A stretch of DNA of 50,991 nucleotides from Roseihalotalea indica (GCF_022458895.1 NZ_JAINFL010000022.1:1-50991); one strand, 5' to 3'. Counted from the first letter of the stretch, positions 18,263 to 27,160 are shown. Numbers and translations are program-made. The notes: generated from the sequence alone by a model not told the origin.

Positions 18263-19252
18263 ATGAAAGCTTTAAGATTATTAGTATGCCTTGGGATGGG
18301 ATTGATTATTACTTCTACAACCCTTTTAGCGCAATTATCTTCGCCTGAAATTAAAGTGGAATCTGTGGACCAGGTTGAAGTAAAAAGCGATGGCGACTGG
18401 CAACTGAAATTTCAGAATGAGCAGGCACCTACAAACACCTGGTATATGGGAGCCTCCTATGCAGACTGGAGTTACGAGGGAACCGAATCCTATTCGGACT
18501 ATAAACCCTATTTTGCTATTGATAACACGAACGACAAGAAAAGCCCAAAATTCATGATGAATGAAGATGGAGAGTTTTTATTAGGTGGTAAGACCCGAGA
18601 TTTTGATGGTACACTGAAGGTTTTAAGAACTGTAGGTGATAACACGGCTATTTTCGGAGGAAGTGGAACTGATCCTATATGGACTTTATTCAACAACCAA
18701 AGTGAGGAAAACACCTATATTCGGGGAGGCAAATCAAACTCAAAAGTCTACATAGGTGATTATGGGACCCAGAGAGTTGTCATTGGTAACTCTTCGTCTG
18801 GCACCTATAATAATAATCCTGGGACTAATAATTTTGCTCTAATTGTGCGAGGAGGGGCATTTATGTATCATGGTTTTTGGGAAGGCTCAGACAGAAAACT
18901 CAAAAAGAACATTAAAAAATACGATAAGGGTTTAGATGCCATTAAAGAAATTAATGTGGTAAGTTTTGATTATATCGCAGACTCAACAGAAAACAGTTCT
19001 AACCGTGTCGGGGTCATTGCTCAAGAGCTTCGAGAAATAGCTCCTCACCTGATCAAACCGTTTAAAAGAGATATTCCAACCGGAAAAAAGGATCAATATG
19101 GCAGTGATATTGAAGTGGAAGATCCGGATGAAACGCTCGCTATTAACACGGCAGGACTGTCTTTCTTATTGATCAATGCGGTGAAAGAACAGCAGGCCAT
19201 CATTGAGCAAATGCAGAAGGAAATTGATTCGCTAAAAGCCAAAGTAAAATAA
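18263..19252 (+). CDS. Secreted protein with S74 tail-spike chaperone domain
   Basis: This 329-residue protein has a signal peptide (MKALRLLVCLGMGLIITSTT and LLAQ). Residues about 30-200 are a beta-rich stalk (WYMGASYADWSYEGTES). The C-terminal 120 residues are a peptidase S74 intramolecular chaperone domain: SDRKLKKNIKKYDKGLDAIK, VVSFDYI, VGVIAQELREIAPHLI, and a final coiled coil (AVKEQQAIIEQMQKEIDSLK). In this family the domain assists trimerisation and cleaves itself with a Ser-Lys dyad, here the S and K of SDRKLKK. The gene is in the same direction as the LamG gene, 134 bases downstream. Confidence 0.87.
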   Translation: MKALRLLVCLGMGLIITSTTLLAQLSSPEIKVESVDQVEVKSDGDWQLKFQNEQAPTNTWYMGASYADWSYEGTESYSDYKPYFAIDNTNDKKSPKFMMNEDGEFLLGGKTRDFDGTLKVLRTVGDNTAIFGGSGTDPIWTLFNNQSEENTYIRGGKSNSKVYIGDYGTQRVVIGNSSSGTYNNNPGTNNFALIVRGGAFMYHGFWEGSDRKLKKNIKKYDKGLDAIKEINVVSFDYIADSTENSSNRVGVIAQELREIAPHLIKPFKRDIPTGKKDQYGSDIEVEDPDETLAINTAGLSFLLINAVKEQQAIIEQMQKEIDSLKAKVK

Positions 19253-19559
19253 GTGGATAATCATTCGAGAAACTATATTCTTCTCAATGTATAGCCACAT
19301 CACTTCTGGCCTACTTTGCCTTAGAATCGGAATCAATAAATACAAGATTACAGAAGAGAGCGCGTGTGACGAAAGGGTATATCCGGATTTGAGAGTACCA
19401 GTGCATATCGGGGTATTCGTAGTGTAGAGGTAAACCACTTACTCTAAGAAGGTGGAAATCGCGAAATTAAAAGGACCCTTTTCTTTACTTCATCAATCAC
19501 CTGTACCCATCCATCCCATTTTGTGAATTTCAGCATTATCTTGTCGCTTTTTTTCAACA
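19253..19559. other. Intergenic, no gene seen
   Basis: This stretch of 307 bases lies between the S74 gene and a convergent recombinase. It shows no convincing reading frame. Recombination sites for the adjacent invertase would be expected nearby as short inverted repeats, but I found none here. Confidence 0.4.
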
Positions 19560-20180
19560 CTACGTTGCCTGATCTTTCAACTTCTTGATCTTGTTCTTCT
19601 TAATCCAATTGGATAAAGTAGCTTCGGTCACCTGGTAACGCTTGGCGATAAATTTCTGAGTAGAACCATGATGGAGTAACGCTTCAATCTCAGGCCGAAA
19701 GACATCCAGTTTACTTTTGCCCGGTCCCTTGGGTCTACCCAGTTTCATCCCCGCAAGCTTTCGGGCCTTAAGTGACTCTCTGGTTCGCTTACTGATCAAA
19801 TCCCGCTCGATTTCCGAAGCCATGGAAAAGACCATGGCCATGACTTTACTTTGAATGGAGTTGTCCAATTGCCAGTTGCCTTTGACGGTGTAAATTTTGA
19901 TGCCTTTCTCCATGGCAATAGAGATAATCTCCATGCATTCCAGCATACTGCGACCCAGCCGAGAAAACTCACTCAGTAATATGGCATCCCCTTTCTCTAG
20001 TTCTTCTAATAGCTGAGCGATCTTGCGCTTTCTCCAGGAGACCTTGCCGGAAACTTTTTCTTTGACAAACGCTACTTTGCCTAAGTTCTTCTCATTGGCC
20101 AGATGCAAAATGTCGGCTTTGTTTTTTTCCAGGTCTTGATCCAGGGTGGAGACGCGTAAGTAGGCGATGTTTCGGGGCAT
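19560..20180 (-). CDS. Serine recombinase (resolvase/invertase family)
   Basis: This 206-residue protein is a small serine recombinase. Its catalytic domain (1-140) carries YLRVSTLDQD with the key Arg9 and Ser11, LSEFSRLGRSMLECM, and MASEIERDLISKRTRESL with the conserved Glu/Arg. A linker KLGRPKGPGKS is followed by a C-terminal HTH (LHHGSTQKFIAKRYQVTEAT) for DNA binding. All catalytic residues seen in the family are present. Such proteins in Bacteroidota act as invertases (Mpi type) or transposon resolvases. The target sites are unknown; possible ones are the inverted repeats around 23.8-24.0 and 33.8 kb. Confidence 0.92.
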   Translation of the reverse strand: MPRNIAYLRVSTLDQDLEKNKADILHLANEKNLGKVAFVKEKVSGKVSWRKRKIAQLLEELEKGDAILLSEFSRLGRSMLECMEIISIAMEKGIKIYTVKGNWQLDNSIQSKVMAMVFSMASEIERDLISKRTRESLKARKLAGMKLGRPKGPGKSKLDVFRPEIEALLHHGSTQKFIAKRYQVTEATLSNWIKKNKIKKLKDQAT

Positions 20181-20467
20181 ACTGTTGCTGATTAGAAGAA
20201 AACGGTTTGGCTGGTATTATTTTATAATCATTGTTGCGTAAATGTACGCGATTTTCACTAAATTATTCTTACTGAATAAAGGAGCATTTTTTTTATAATT
20301 ATTTTCCACACGATAAGGTGTCTCCCATAAGAAGGGACTCGGCCATGCAGAAATACCAAACCTGTGTTTTGAGCTATTCGATCACCGACGCACTATTCTA
20401 CCCTTAAGGACTTAGTCACGGTAAGAACCCGTTGCACTTCCCCTGTTAATCACGTAGCTTTGAGGCT

Positions 20468-20643
20468 ATGGCAAGCGCGGCCCTGAGATATCTAAAAGAC
20501 CGTAGCCGCATCACCAACAAGGACTATCAGCAAATAGCCACTGTTCCCGTAACACGGCGAGTACTGATTTAAAAGGATTGACGGAACTCGGCCTGATTAT
20601 GCAAGCCGGTCGGCGTGGGGGGGCGTTTTATGTGCTTTCGTGA
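20468..20643 (+). pseudogene. Winged-helix C-terminal remnant (AlbA_2/ATP-binding type)
   Basis: Across one frame change near base 20565 the plus strand reads ALRYLKDRSRITNKDYQQIA, then TDLKGLTELGLIMQAGRRGG and AFYVLS with a stop. This is the final winged-helix domain found in Bacteroidota transcription regulators with an AlbA_2 or ATP-binding N-terminus. The rest of that gene is absent upstream. It is a decayed piece left in the mosaic region. Confidence 0.65.
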
Positions 20644-20676
20644 TTGCCCAAAAATTGCACAATGGCCTTTAACCTT

Positions 20677-20717
20677 GGCCCCATCTTTCCGAGGTTGAGT
20701 TTCGGAAAGATGGGGCC
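20677..20717. terminator. Perfect 16-bp stem hairpin
   Basis: GGCCCCATCTTTCCGA (20677-20692) is exactly complementary to TCGGAAAGATGGGGCC (20702-20717), with a 9-base loop. It follows the wHTH remnant. There is no long T tract, so it could be a terminator or the end of a former mobile element. Confidence 0.55.
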
Positions 20718-20768
20718 AGTAATGATTGATACTCGATATTAATCAGAGATACATATTATATTAGCTCT

Positions 20769-21146
20769 GTGCAAAATATAATGAATAGTAAAGCTGATTA
20801 TATGGAGGAGAATATAAATGAAATAATTGAGTGGGATGACCAGACCCTATTTGAATTACTAGGAAAAACAGCACTAGAAAATAGAGGGCTTCAAGGTATT
20901 CCCAGTGAAAAAGAGAAAGTAGAAGTTGGGAAGCAACTTTTTGCAGGCTATAAAGAGAACCTAAGAAAAAAGATCTGTGGTAATAAAAAAATACTAGAAG
21001 CAATAAAGTCCGAAGAATTTAATACAACACTTAACATTGCTTGCCTAATTGTACCATTGATCAGTCCAATTGTGCTGCCTGGAACAGCTATTTTAACGGC
21101 GGTCCTCATATCTAGATTAGGGATTTTAAATTACTGCAAACCATAG
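20769..21146 (+). CDS. Small protein with C-terminal hydrophobic segment, unknown function
   Basis: This open frame of 125 residues has possible starts at ATG 20781 or a later in-frame ATG. The N-terminal 85 residues are charged and helical (IIEWDDQTLFELLGKTALEN, SEKEKVEVGKQLF). Residues about 92-118 are hydrophobic (TLNIACLIVPLISPIVLPGT, AILTAVLIS), a likely membrane anchor or pore-like helix. I do not recognise the family. It is convergent with the metallopeptidase gene, ending 2 bases from that gene's stop. A small effector partnered with the peptidase is one possibility, but only the neighbourhood supports it. Confidence 0.6.
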   Translation: MQNIMNSKADYMEENINEIIEWDDQTLFELLGKTALENRGLQGIPSEKEKVEVGKQLFAGYKENLRKKICGNKKILEAIKSEEFNTTLNIACLIVPLISPIVLPGTAILTAVLISRLGILNYCKP

Positions 21147-21148
21147 AA

Positions 21149-22306
21149 CTATTGTTCCCACGGTCGTGTGAAATGAAAGGGCTTTACCTCTGATAGAATG
21201 GTATTGCGCATATTTTCTATCTCAGTAAGTTCTTGTTTTTCAAGCGAATCTTTTAAAAAAAACTCCTCTGATAGATAGGGACGTATGCCTAGTGCTATAC
21301 AAATATTAAAATACTCAATGGCAGCCTGTATGAATTGATCCCATATGACATCAACATTCCCATTTTTCTTCTCTCCCAAAACAATAAATATTCCATATAT
21401 GGATAGCATTCTTCCGCTAGGGGTAGGATGAGTAACACTATTTTTTAGATCATGAGAAACACGATATTCGTGCACCAAGTGAAACAGCCATATTAATGAA
21501 AAGAAGATTGTGAACATCAACGTTTTATTGCTATCTAACAACCTACTGAATTTTTTCATCAAAGTACCTTTGTACTCTAGATTCCAATAGGAATCAAAAA
21601 GATACTCGGCTGCCCCAATGTCGGCATCAAATTCTAAAGCTCTGCTCTCAGCTACTTCTTGAATATTCGTTTTTACCCCTACATCAGAGCTGTATAAAGT
21701 GTCAAAATTAAAACTCTTGCTTTTAAGGTAGTCAATATGACCATGATCAACATGAGTCATCTCATGGAAAAAAAGAAATTCCATCGCAAAGCTAGTCAGT
21801 AATAAAGCGTACTCACTCCTAATATCTATGTTCGTCTTACCTAATATTTTAGAGTTTAGTAAATGCCGTGGCACTTTTAGTTTCTCAAGATTAATTTTTT
21901 TCTCTTGAATATATATAGATGATAAGAACTCAAATTCGGATATTCTCGTAATACGCCCTTGAATTCTTTTAACAAATTCATCGGATGACACAAACCATTC
22001 AAACAAATTCAGCACTTGGGTGAACATCCCAGAATAGCAAGCAATTAGATAATGTAATTTGTTAGGTACTCTTAACTTAGATATATATGCATTAAGTTCT
22101 TTATGATCTGAAAACACAAAATGTACTCTTACGGGTCTATTGTGTCTAATCAAAACTTTAGAGGCATACTTGGTATTAGCGACAAAGCCATTCTTTTGTT
22201 TCCAAAGAAACTTGTTGTTATTAAGCCTGTATTCTGCATCAGACAACACTTTCCCACCCCCGTTCTCGATCAAATTTAAGGCTATCACGTTTTTTATACC
22301 TTTCAT
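21149..22306 (-). CDS. Putative zinc metallopeptidase (HExxH, M48-like)
   Basis: About 385 residues from ATG 22306 (a longer open frame runs upstream). The zinc motif FHEMTHVDHGHIDYL is followed about 37 residues on by EVAESRALEFDADIGAAEYL, whose ExxxD spacing fits a third metal ligand as in M48/gluzincin enzymes. A HPTPSGRMLSI motif near the C-terminus resembles the HPxxxxR motif of M48 proteases. One hydrophobic segment (LMFTIFFSLIWLFHLVHEY) suggests membrane association. There is no signal peptide. It is unlike a housekeeping HtpX in length and order. The N-terminal 130 residues are unrecognised. The substrate is unknown. Confidence 0.78.
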   Translation of the reverse strand: MKGIKNVIALNLIENGGGKVLSDAEYRLNNNKFLWKQKNGFVANTKYASKVLIRHNRPVRVHFVFSDHKELNAYISKLRVPNKLHYLIACYSGMFTQVLNLFEWFVSSDEFVKRIQGRITRISEFEFLSSIYIQEKKINLEKLKVPRHLLNSKILGKTNIDIRSEYALLLTSFAMEFLFFHEMTHVDHGHIDYLKSKSFNFDTLYSSDVGVKTNIQEVAESRALEFDADIGAAEYLFDSYWNLEYKGTLMKKFSRLLDSNKTLMFTIFFSLIWLFHLVHEYRVSHDLKNSVTHPTPSGRMLSIYGIFIVLGEKKNGNVDVIWDQFIQAAIEYFNICIALGIRPYLSEEFFLKDSLEKQELTEIENMRNTILSEVKPFHFTRPWEQ

Positions 22307-22852
22307 TTTGAGAGTTGAGTTTAATATGAGCACCCAGTTCATGAACGATCTACTTGGAGTAACACCTCCCAAGCAAATCCCCGCACTGAACTTCTATAGA
22401 GGAAAGCAGGAATATCGTTTAACCAAAATGGGGCAACGATTTACGAAAATATCTTTCGTCAAAGATAGAAACTATCAAGTGAAATGATCACTATCTTATA
22501 ACATTTGAAGAAATGGACAATCTTTTTTTTGGGCTTCCTATCCTAAGCCAGAGTTGCCCTGCTGTTTGGTGGATACGCGGTAGTAAATTCAATACATGGC
22601 CTAAGATGATTTTGAGGGGTTATACAAGACACTTACGAGCTAACTGCCAATACCCACCGGTTATTTTACAACCTTTGAAGGGTCGTTTAAGAAATGTAAA
22701 ATCACTCCGCCGTTGATAATTTGACAACGTTTCGAGTAGACAGTGGTGATTCTGGGTAATGCTAATTAACATAATTCCAATCTCGTAATACTCGGATATC
22801 CCTCCTACTACTGAAAAATCGCTATATTGATCATCAATCAAAACTCATTTCA
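22307..22852. other. Intergenic with degraded open frames
   Basis: The region carries a 53-codon plus-strand frame (22326-22487) with no recognised family and the dispersed repeat at 22677-22740. A strong gene is not visible. The mixture of short frames looks like remnants of lost genes. Confidence 0.4.
22677..22740 (+). repeat. Dispersed repeat R22/R42, copy 1
   Basis: Starts GAAGGGTCGTTTAAGAAATG and continues TAAAATCAC. A second copy in the same orientation lies at 41928-41992 with one difference in the first 29 bases, then gapped similarity through TTGA, AATTT, CAAC and TTCGA. The two copies bracket the 19 kb mosaic that includes the defence cluster. Confidence 0.65.
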
Positions 22853-23644
22853 ATGGAAGACTGGTCTGCCTTCTGGGGAGAGAATTTCTGGGGTGCCTTC
22901 AGTGCAATCATTGGGGCCATCTCTCTGCTTGCAATGATAGCAATCTTCTTTGCCCAAAGGAGAAAAAAAGCCATAGCCTATGATATTGTATCCAATAATC
23001 TGCTACTGACAGGAAAAGATAAGGCTGAGGGAAAGATCAAGGTGTTATACGAAAATCGCGAGGTAGAGAATGTCAGGTTTCTGGTGATTAGGGTCAAAAA
23101 TATTGGGAATTTATCGGTTCCCGAGTCTGACTATGAGCGGCCTATATCCTTTATTTTTGATCAGAGCGCTACACTGTTTAACGCTGAAATTATTAAATCA
23201 ATGCCAGAGTCATTTACGACTCACGTAGAAGTGATTAATAATCGTATCATCATTCAGCCTGCCCTAATGAACAGGAATGACAGCCTGACGTTCAAAGCCG
23301 TTCTATCCGCAGCAAATGATACAAAATTTAAAGTGGACGCCAGAATTAAAGATATTAAGCAGAGAGACCTTGATCCTCCAGGAAGTTATGCTGCTTTCGT
23401 TCTAATAATGTTTATAGTGCTTGTGTCTATCATTCTTGGCATCGAAAAGATGATAGTGGACGATAGTGTGTTTGGTGTTTACTACATAATGGGCGCATAT
23501 GCTTTGATATTATTTTCGGGATATTTAAGCCCCGCTTTTCGCAACAATACTATTAAGTATATCACTTTCAGAGACCACTTAAAGGACATTTGGGATGAGT
23601 TTGAGGAAGAAGAAGAGCGGAAACACCATGAAAGTTCTTCATGA
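22853..23644 (+). CDS. Membrane protein of unknown function, three predicted TM segments
   Basis: This 263-residue protein has an N-terminal TM helix (FWGAFSAIIGAISLLAMIAI), a soluble beta-rich domain (about 40-175: FLVIRVKNIGNLSVPESDYE, IIIQPALMNRNDSLTFKA), and two C-terminal TM helices (YAAFVLIMFIVLVSIILGI and VFGVYYIMGAYALILFSGYL). It ends in an acidic then His-rich tail (DEFEEEEERKHHESSS). I do not recognise the family. The topology, a soluble domain between anchors, resembles sensors or effectors in accessory loci, but nothing specific is shown. Confidence 0.7.
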   Translation: MEDWSAFWGENFWGAFSAIIGAISLLAMIAIFFAQRRKKAIAYDIVSNNLLLTGKDKAEGKIKVLYENREVENVRFLVIRVKNIGNLSVPESDYERPISFIFDQSATLFNAEIIKSMPESFTTHVEVINNRIIIQPALMNRNDSLTFKAVLSAANDTKFKVDARIKDIKQRDLDPPGSYAAFVLIMFIVLVSIILGIEKMIVDDSVFGVYYIMGAYALILFSGYLSPAFRNNTIKYITFRDHLKDIWDEFEEEEERKHHESSS

Positions 23645-23799
23645 TTTAAAGGGGAACGAATGGTGGTAACATCGCACTTTACGCCTGCACTAAGAATACT
23701 TTATTATGCTCAATGGAATTGCTACTCTACTAACTTAATGCTGGTTAAACTGCTAGAAAAGCTGAATATTTGCTTTAGGTAAGATCAATATCTGTGTGT

Positions 23800-24003
23800 T
23801 TTTTCACGCTAAGGACTTCTCAAGGTGCAAGCAAGGCTATTAGAGGCGTTTTGCATTCATTTTATGTTCTCAATGTTCCTCATCACGAATGCAAATTCAT
23901 AGCCTAAAGCAGTATGTAATACGATAGAATTTATAGCATCATATTAGACAAATGGACGTTTTCACCAAAGTGGCCTCGATCTCAGAACTCTTAGCGTGAA
24001 AAA
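23800..24003. repeat. Inverted repeats flanking a 176-bp spacer
   Basis: TTTTTCACGCTAAG (23800-23813) and its inverse CTTAGCGTGAAAAA (23990-24003) face each other. Weaker similarity extends on both sides. A third copy, CTTAGCGTGAAAAAA, is at 33786-33800, and there the similarity to the left arm extends about 40 bp (TAGGTAAGAtCAATATCTGT versus TAGGTAAGAaCAATATCTGT). The block sits directly before a serine recombinase gene. Such a layout fits an invertible segment or the ends of a small non-autonomous element. Confidence 0.7.
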
Positions 24004-24134
24004 CCACATGAATATGGGAGTTACCCATTGTTTGTAACTGGTGAGTATTGGCAATTAGAAGGAAATGGCGTACTTTGTACATCACACATACGCACGTAAG
24101 TGTCTTGTACAACCCTTTAAATCAGGCTCAGCCC

Positions 24135-24797
24135 ATGTATCGAATTTACTACTGGGTATCCACCAAACAGCAAGGCGACTCTGGCTTGGGACTGGAAGCC
24201 CAGAAGACAATTGTCCATCATTATATCGATGCGCAGCAGATCACCCGGACATACACGGAAATTGCCTCGGCTAAATCGGTGGATCGTCGGCCTATCTTGC
24301 AACAAGCCATCCGGGACTGCTTGCAGGCTAGAGAAACACTGGTGGTGGCCAAGCTGGGCCGGCTCTCCCGAAAGACGGAAGATGCGTTAGCGGTGTACAG
24401 CCAACTGGAAGGAAAACTAGTGAGTTGTGATATTCCCAACCTGGACAAATTTACACTTACACTGTTTATGGCCATTGCCGATCGGGAGCGTGAGCTGATC
24501 AGTCTGCGAACCAAAGCAGCCCTAGCTGAGCGTAAGAAGGTAACCGGGGAGTGGCGGAAGCCTGGTGAGGGGTTTGCCGACGGTGGCCGGTTGGCGCAGG
24601 CTGTGGCGACTAATCAAGAAAAGGCAGAATTAAACCCTAATAATCGCCGGGCAGCATCGCTGACCTGTTCGTTGCGAGAAGCGGGTAAGAGCTGGAGCGA
24701 GATTGTACATGAGCTCAACGAAAATGGATTTCAAGCTCCTCGAGGCGGAGAGTTTAGCTCCATTCAGGTGCGGAGGATTTATCACCAGTTTAGCTAG
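24135..24797 (+). CDS. Serine recombinase with altered catalytic Arg
   Basis: About 220 residues from ATG 24135. The N-terminal motif reads YRIYYWVSTKQQGDSGLGLE: the serine (Ser9) is kept but the invariant Arg two residues before it is Trp (TGG instead of CGG). Other family motifs are present: VVAKLGRLSRKTEDAL and FMAIADRERELISLRTKAAL. The C-terminal part has an HTH-like region (GKSWSEIVHELNENGFQAPR) that resembles the recombinase domain of this family. The gene is otherwise intact. The Arg is needed for catalysis in resolvases, so the enzyme may be inactive, or this may be a recent mutation. Confidence 0.9.
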   Translation: MYRIYYWVSTKQQGDSGLGLEAQKTIVHHYIDAQQITRTYTEIASAKSVDRRPILQQAIRDCLQARETLVVAKLGRLSRKTEDALAVYSQLEGKLVSCDIPNLDKFTLTLFMAIADRERELISLRTKAALAERKKVTGEWRKPGEGFADGGRLAQAVATNQEKAELNPNNRRAASLTCSLREAGKSWSEIVHELNENGFQAPRGGEFSSIQVRRIYHQFS

Positions 24798-24856
24798 CGA
24801 ACCGCAGTTGCGACCCTATTTTTGTGACCAATGTGGTCAAATAAATTATTCACAGT

Positions 24857-25726
24857 ATGTTAGATGATTTAAAGTTATTAACATATTTAGTAATAATGGT
24901 ATTTTTTCAAATATCGATATTGGCATTTACTTTCTCAAGTATTTACTACCCTACTAGATTGTATATCACTGGTGATTTAAAAGAAATGGAGATTATCGAT
25001 AAAGAAGTAGAACTGCAATCAACAAGGAACGGTCCTATGGACATTAGTTACTTAGTTCAACTTGAAGGTCAAACTAAATTTTTTCCAGTAAGTACTAAAA
25101 AACTTTATCAAAGCTTAGAGATAGGAAGTGAAGCAAAAGTATTTTACAGTGAAAAAATTAAGTTTGGAATCATTTCCAATAAGAACCTTAACCTATTTCA
25201 ATGTTTTACTTACGATTCGGTTCATACTCCCTATTTCACTTGGTGGTTTTTCTTATTGATAATGGGTCTAATGACCTACAAATCCTTCAAATTAACACGT
25301 GGTGAAGTGAAAAATGTTTACAAGGAATTGAAACATCAACAAAGGATAGAGGAAAATTTACTATTGAAAAAAATTAACATAGCCACTTCATTAGCACCGT
25401 ATTCAACAATAATAGTACTTATCTACTTGTTCAGTATCTTTTGTGTTCAATCTATATTTAAGGTGGAAAGTATTTCCGATTTTTTGGCTGGACTAGTAAT
25501 TACACTCGCTGCGATGTTATTGATATTTTCACCTTATATGCTTCTTAAACTTAGATTTTCAATATCTAATAAGAATTATGTAAAATATGTTGTTGGACTC
25601 GTGAAGGTAGTGTTACCAGTAATTGCTACCATTAGACTAGTTCATTTTGTTTCAACTACTGACGTAAGTAAATATAATTACGGAGAATTGCTGGGAGAAG
25701 TATGTAAGTTCATGTTTGGATTCTAA
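24857..25726 (+). CDS. Membrane protein of unknown function
   Basis: This 289-residue protein has about five predicted TM segments: an N-terminal one (LTYLVIMVFFQISILAFTFS), one near residue 130 (FTWWFFLLIMGLMTY), and three in the C-terminal half (TIIVLIYLFSIFCVQ, LAGLVITLAAMLLIFSPYML, VGLVKVVLPVIATI). Between the first two is a soluble beta-rich segment of about 90 residues (YLVQLEGQTKFFPVSTKKL). I do not recognise the family. It follows the recombinase by 59 bases and has much lower GC, so the two probably have different origins. Confidence 0.68.
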   Translation: MLDDLKLLTYLVIMVFFQISILAFTFSSIYYPTRLYITGDLKEMEIIDKEVELQSTRNGPMDISYLVQLEGQTKFFPVSTKKLYQSLEIGSEAKVFYSEKIKFGIISNKNLNLFQCFTYDSVHTPYFTWWFFLLIMGLMTYKSFKLTRGEVKNVYKELKHQQRIEENLLLKKINIATSLAPYSTIIVLIYLFSIFCVQSIFKVESISDFLAGLVITLAAMLLIFSPYMLLKLRFSISNKNYVKYVVGLVKVVLPVIATIRLVHFVSTTDVSKYNYGELLGEVCKFMFGF

Positions 25727-25926
25727 TTTTCAGCTAGGCTACAGTCAAAAAGTCTATTGCTGTTATCTAAATAGTTATAAGTGCATTTATGTGAAGTATT
25801 ATTTCACACTACCGCCCTTTCCTACTTCACCCATTGCCAAATTTTCAACTCTTTCAAAGAGACTACTAAACCCCCACTTTAGTGTGAGAAAGTCTCTCAT
25901 CTCATAACTCTTTGTATCTTGATGGT

Positions 25927-26243
25927 ATGTACAAGCTCAATATTCAAAGTGCTGAAAACAATCTGGCACGGTTCAAGGCCCGTCCCCCACAGAGCGAATA
26001 TCGCTATACCATGCTGAATATTGACAATCGGCAGGTAGCACGGGTGTATGCGCGGTGTGCCCGGCTAGCTCGTAACATGGACACCCGCCCAGCCCGGATG
26101 TTCCTAAAGAACGATGCGAGATTATCGCAAAAATATGTTGGGAGGGAGTTGAAGAAGAAGAGCGTGAGCAGGCCATAGAATTTTTAGAAGATCTCACTCA
26201 CTTCATACGGCATCTTGGTAGCCTCCTACCTCATGGAAAATGA
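25927..26243 (+). pseudogene. Frame-disrupted small gene, unknown
   Basis: The first frame reads MYKLNIQSAENNLARFKARP to about base 26095. A second frame then looks coding to a stop at 26241-26243 (VPKERCEIIAKICWEGVEEE, then FLEDLTHFIRHLGSLLPHG). Joined by one frameshift they would make a protein of about 105 residues. The family is not known to me. The alternative is an arginine-rich 83-residue frame ending at 26178, which looks less natural. Confidence 0.4.
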
Positions 26244-26374
26244 GAAAAAGATTGGAGCGTCAATCCATTTTCTAAATTATCTTAATGTCTGTTCCTGTAC
26301 TTTATTCACAGCGATTTGTCACTATTGAATATCAATAAAGAACTTCAGCAGATATAATTGGCGTTATTCTAGCA

Positions 26375-27160
26375 GTGGGTAAGAAACAGATACATGGAAT
26401 TTGCCATATATGCGGTAAATACGGTAAGCTAACTGACGAGCATGTGCCGCCTAAAAGAGCGTTCAATAATCATAGATACTATGTTCACCTACTGAATGAT
26501 AAAGATCCTTTTGCTGAACCTGTTAAGAGATGGCATAAGCAAGGTAGAGTTAAGTTTCCAACGCTATGTGGCAAATGTAATAACAATACTGGATCATGGT
26601 ATGCTGATGCTTATATAGATTGGTGCTACTTTGGCATAGATATTCTACGGAAAAGCAATGGTAATCCTAGTCTTTATTATTTTAATAGGATATATCCGCT
26701 GAGGATTATCAAACAGATTATTGTAATGATGTTTTCTGTGAATGGGCCGGAGTTCAGAGAGATTAATCCCTACCTAGAAAAATTTGTGCTTAATCGATAT
26801 GTAAAACATTTACCTCAGGAATATAGAGTTTACGCGTATTATAATCATGCTGGTAACCCTAGATATCAGGGCTATACAGCACTAGGAAATTTCAGTGGAA
26901 AAAGAGATATATCTCATTTTTGTGAAATTACTTATCCACCATATGGGTTTATTTTATCACTTCTTAACTCTCCGCCACCTGATGATAGATTAACGGATAT
27001 TACCTATTTTTCAGGCTTTCAATATGATACAGAAAGGGAAATAGATTTGAATTTACACCCGTTGCCGACATGGCTATCAACCCCAGGAGATTTTAGAGAA
27101 AAGAAAGAGATTCAAGAAGCGATATATAGGAATACTCTTAAAAGGAACAAAAAAGCCTAA
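26375..27160 (+). CDS. HNH-type endonuclease-like protein
   Basis: This 261-residue protein starts with GTG. The N-terminal 85 residues carry a zinc-coordinating HNH-like pattern: CHICGKYGKLTDEHVPPKRA, then TLCGKCNNNTGSWYADAY. The paired CxxC motifs and the EHVPPK histidine match small HNH proteins of defence and phage loci, where the cleft binds and cuts DNA or RNA. The remaining 170 residues are unrecognised, with aromatic-rich segments (YRVYAYYNHAGNPRYQGY) that could bind nucleic acid. It stands alone between a decayed gene and the IS21 element. A role in defence or as an effector is possible but not shown. Confidence 0.78.
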   Translation: MGKKQIHGICHICGKYGKLTDEHVPPKRAFNNHRYYVHLLNDKDPFAEPVKRWHKQGRVKFPTLCGKCNNNTGSWYADAYIDWCYFGIDILRKSNGNPSLYYFNRIYPLRIIKQIIVMMFSVNGPEFREINPYLEKFVLNRYVKHLPQEYRVYAYYNHAGNPRYQGYTALGNFSGKRDISHFCEITYPPYGFILSLLNSPPPDDRLTDITYFSGFQYDTEREIDLNLHPLPTWLSTPGDFREKKEIQEAIYRNTLKRNKKA

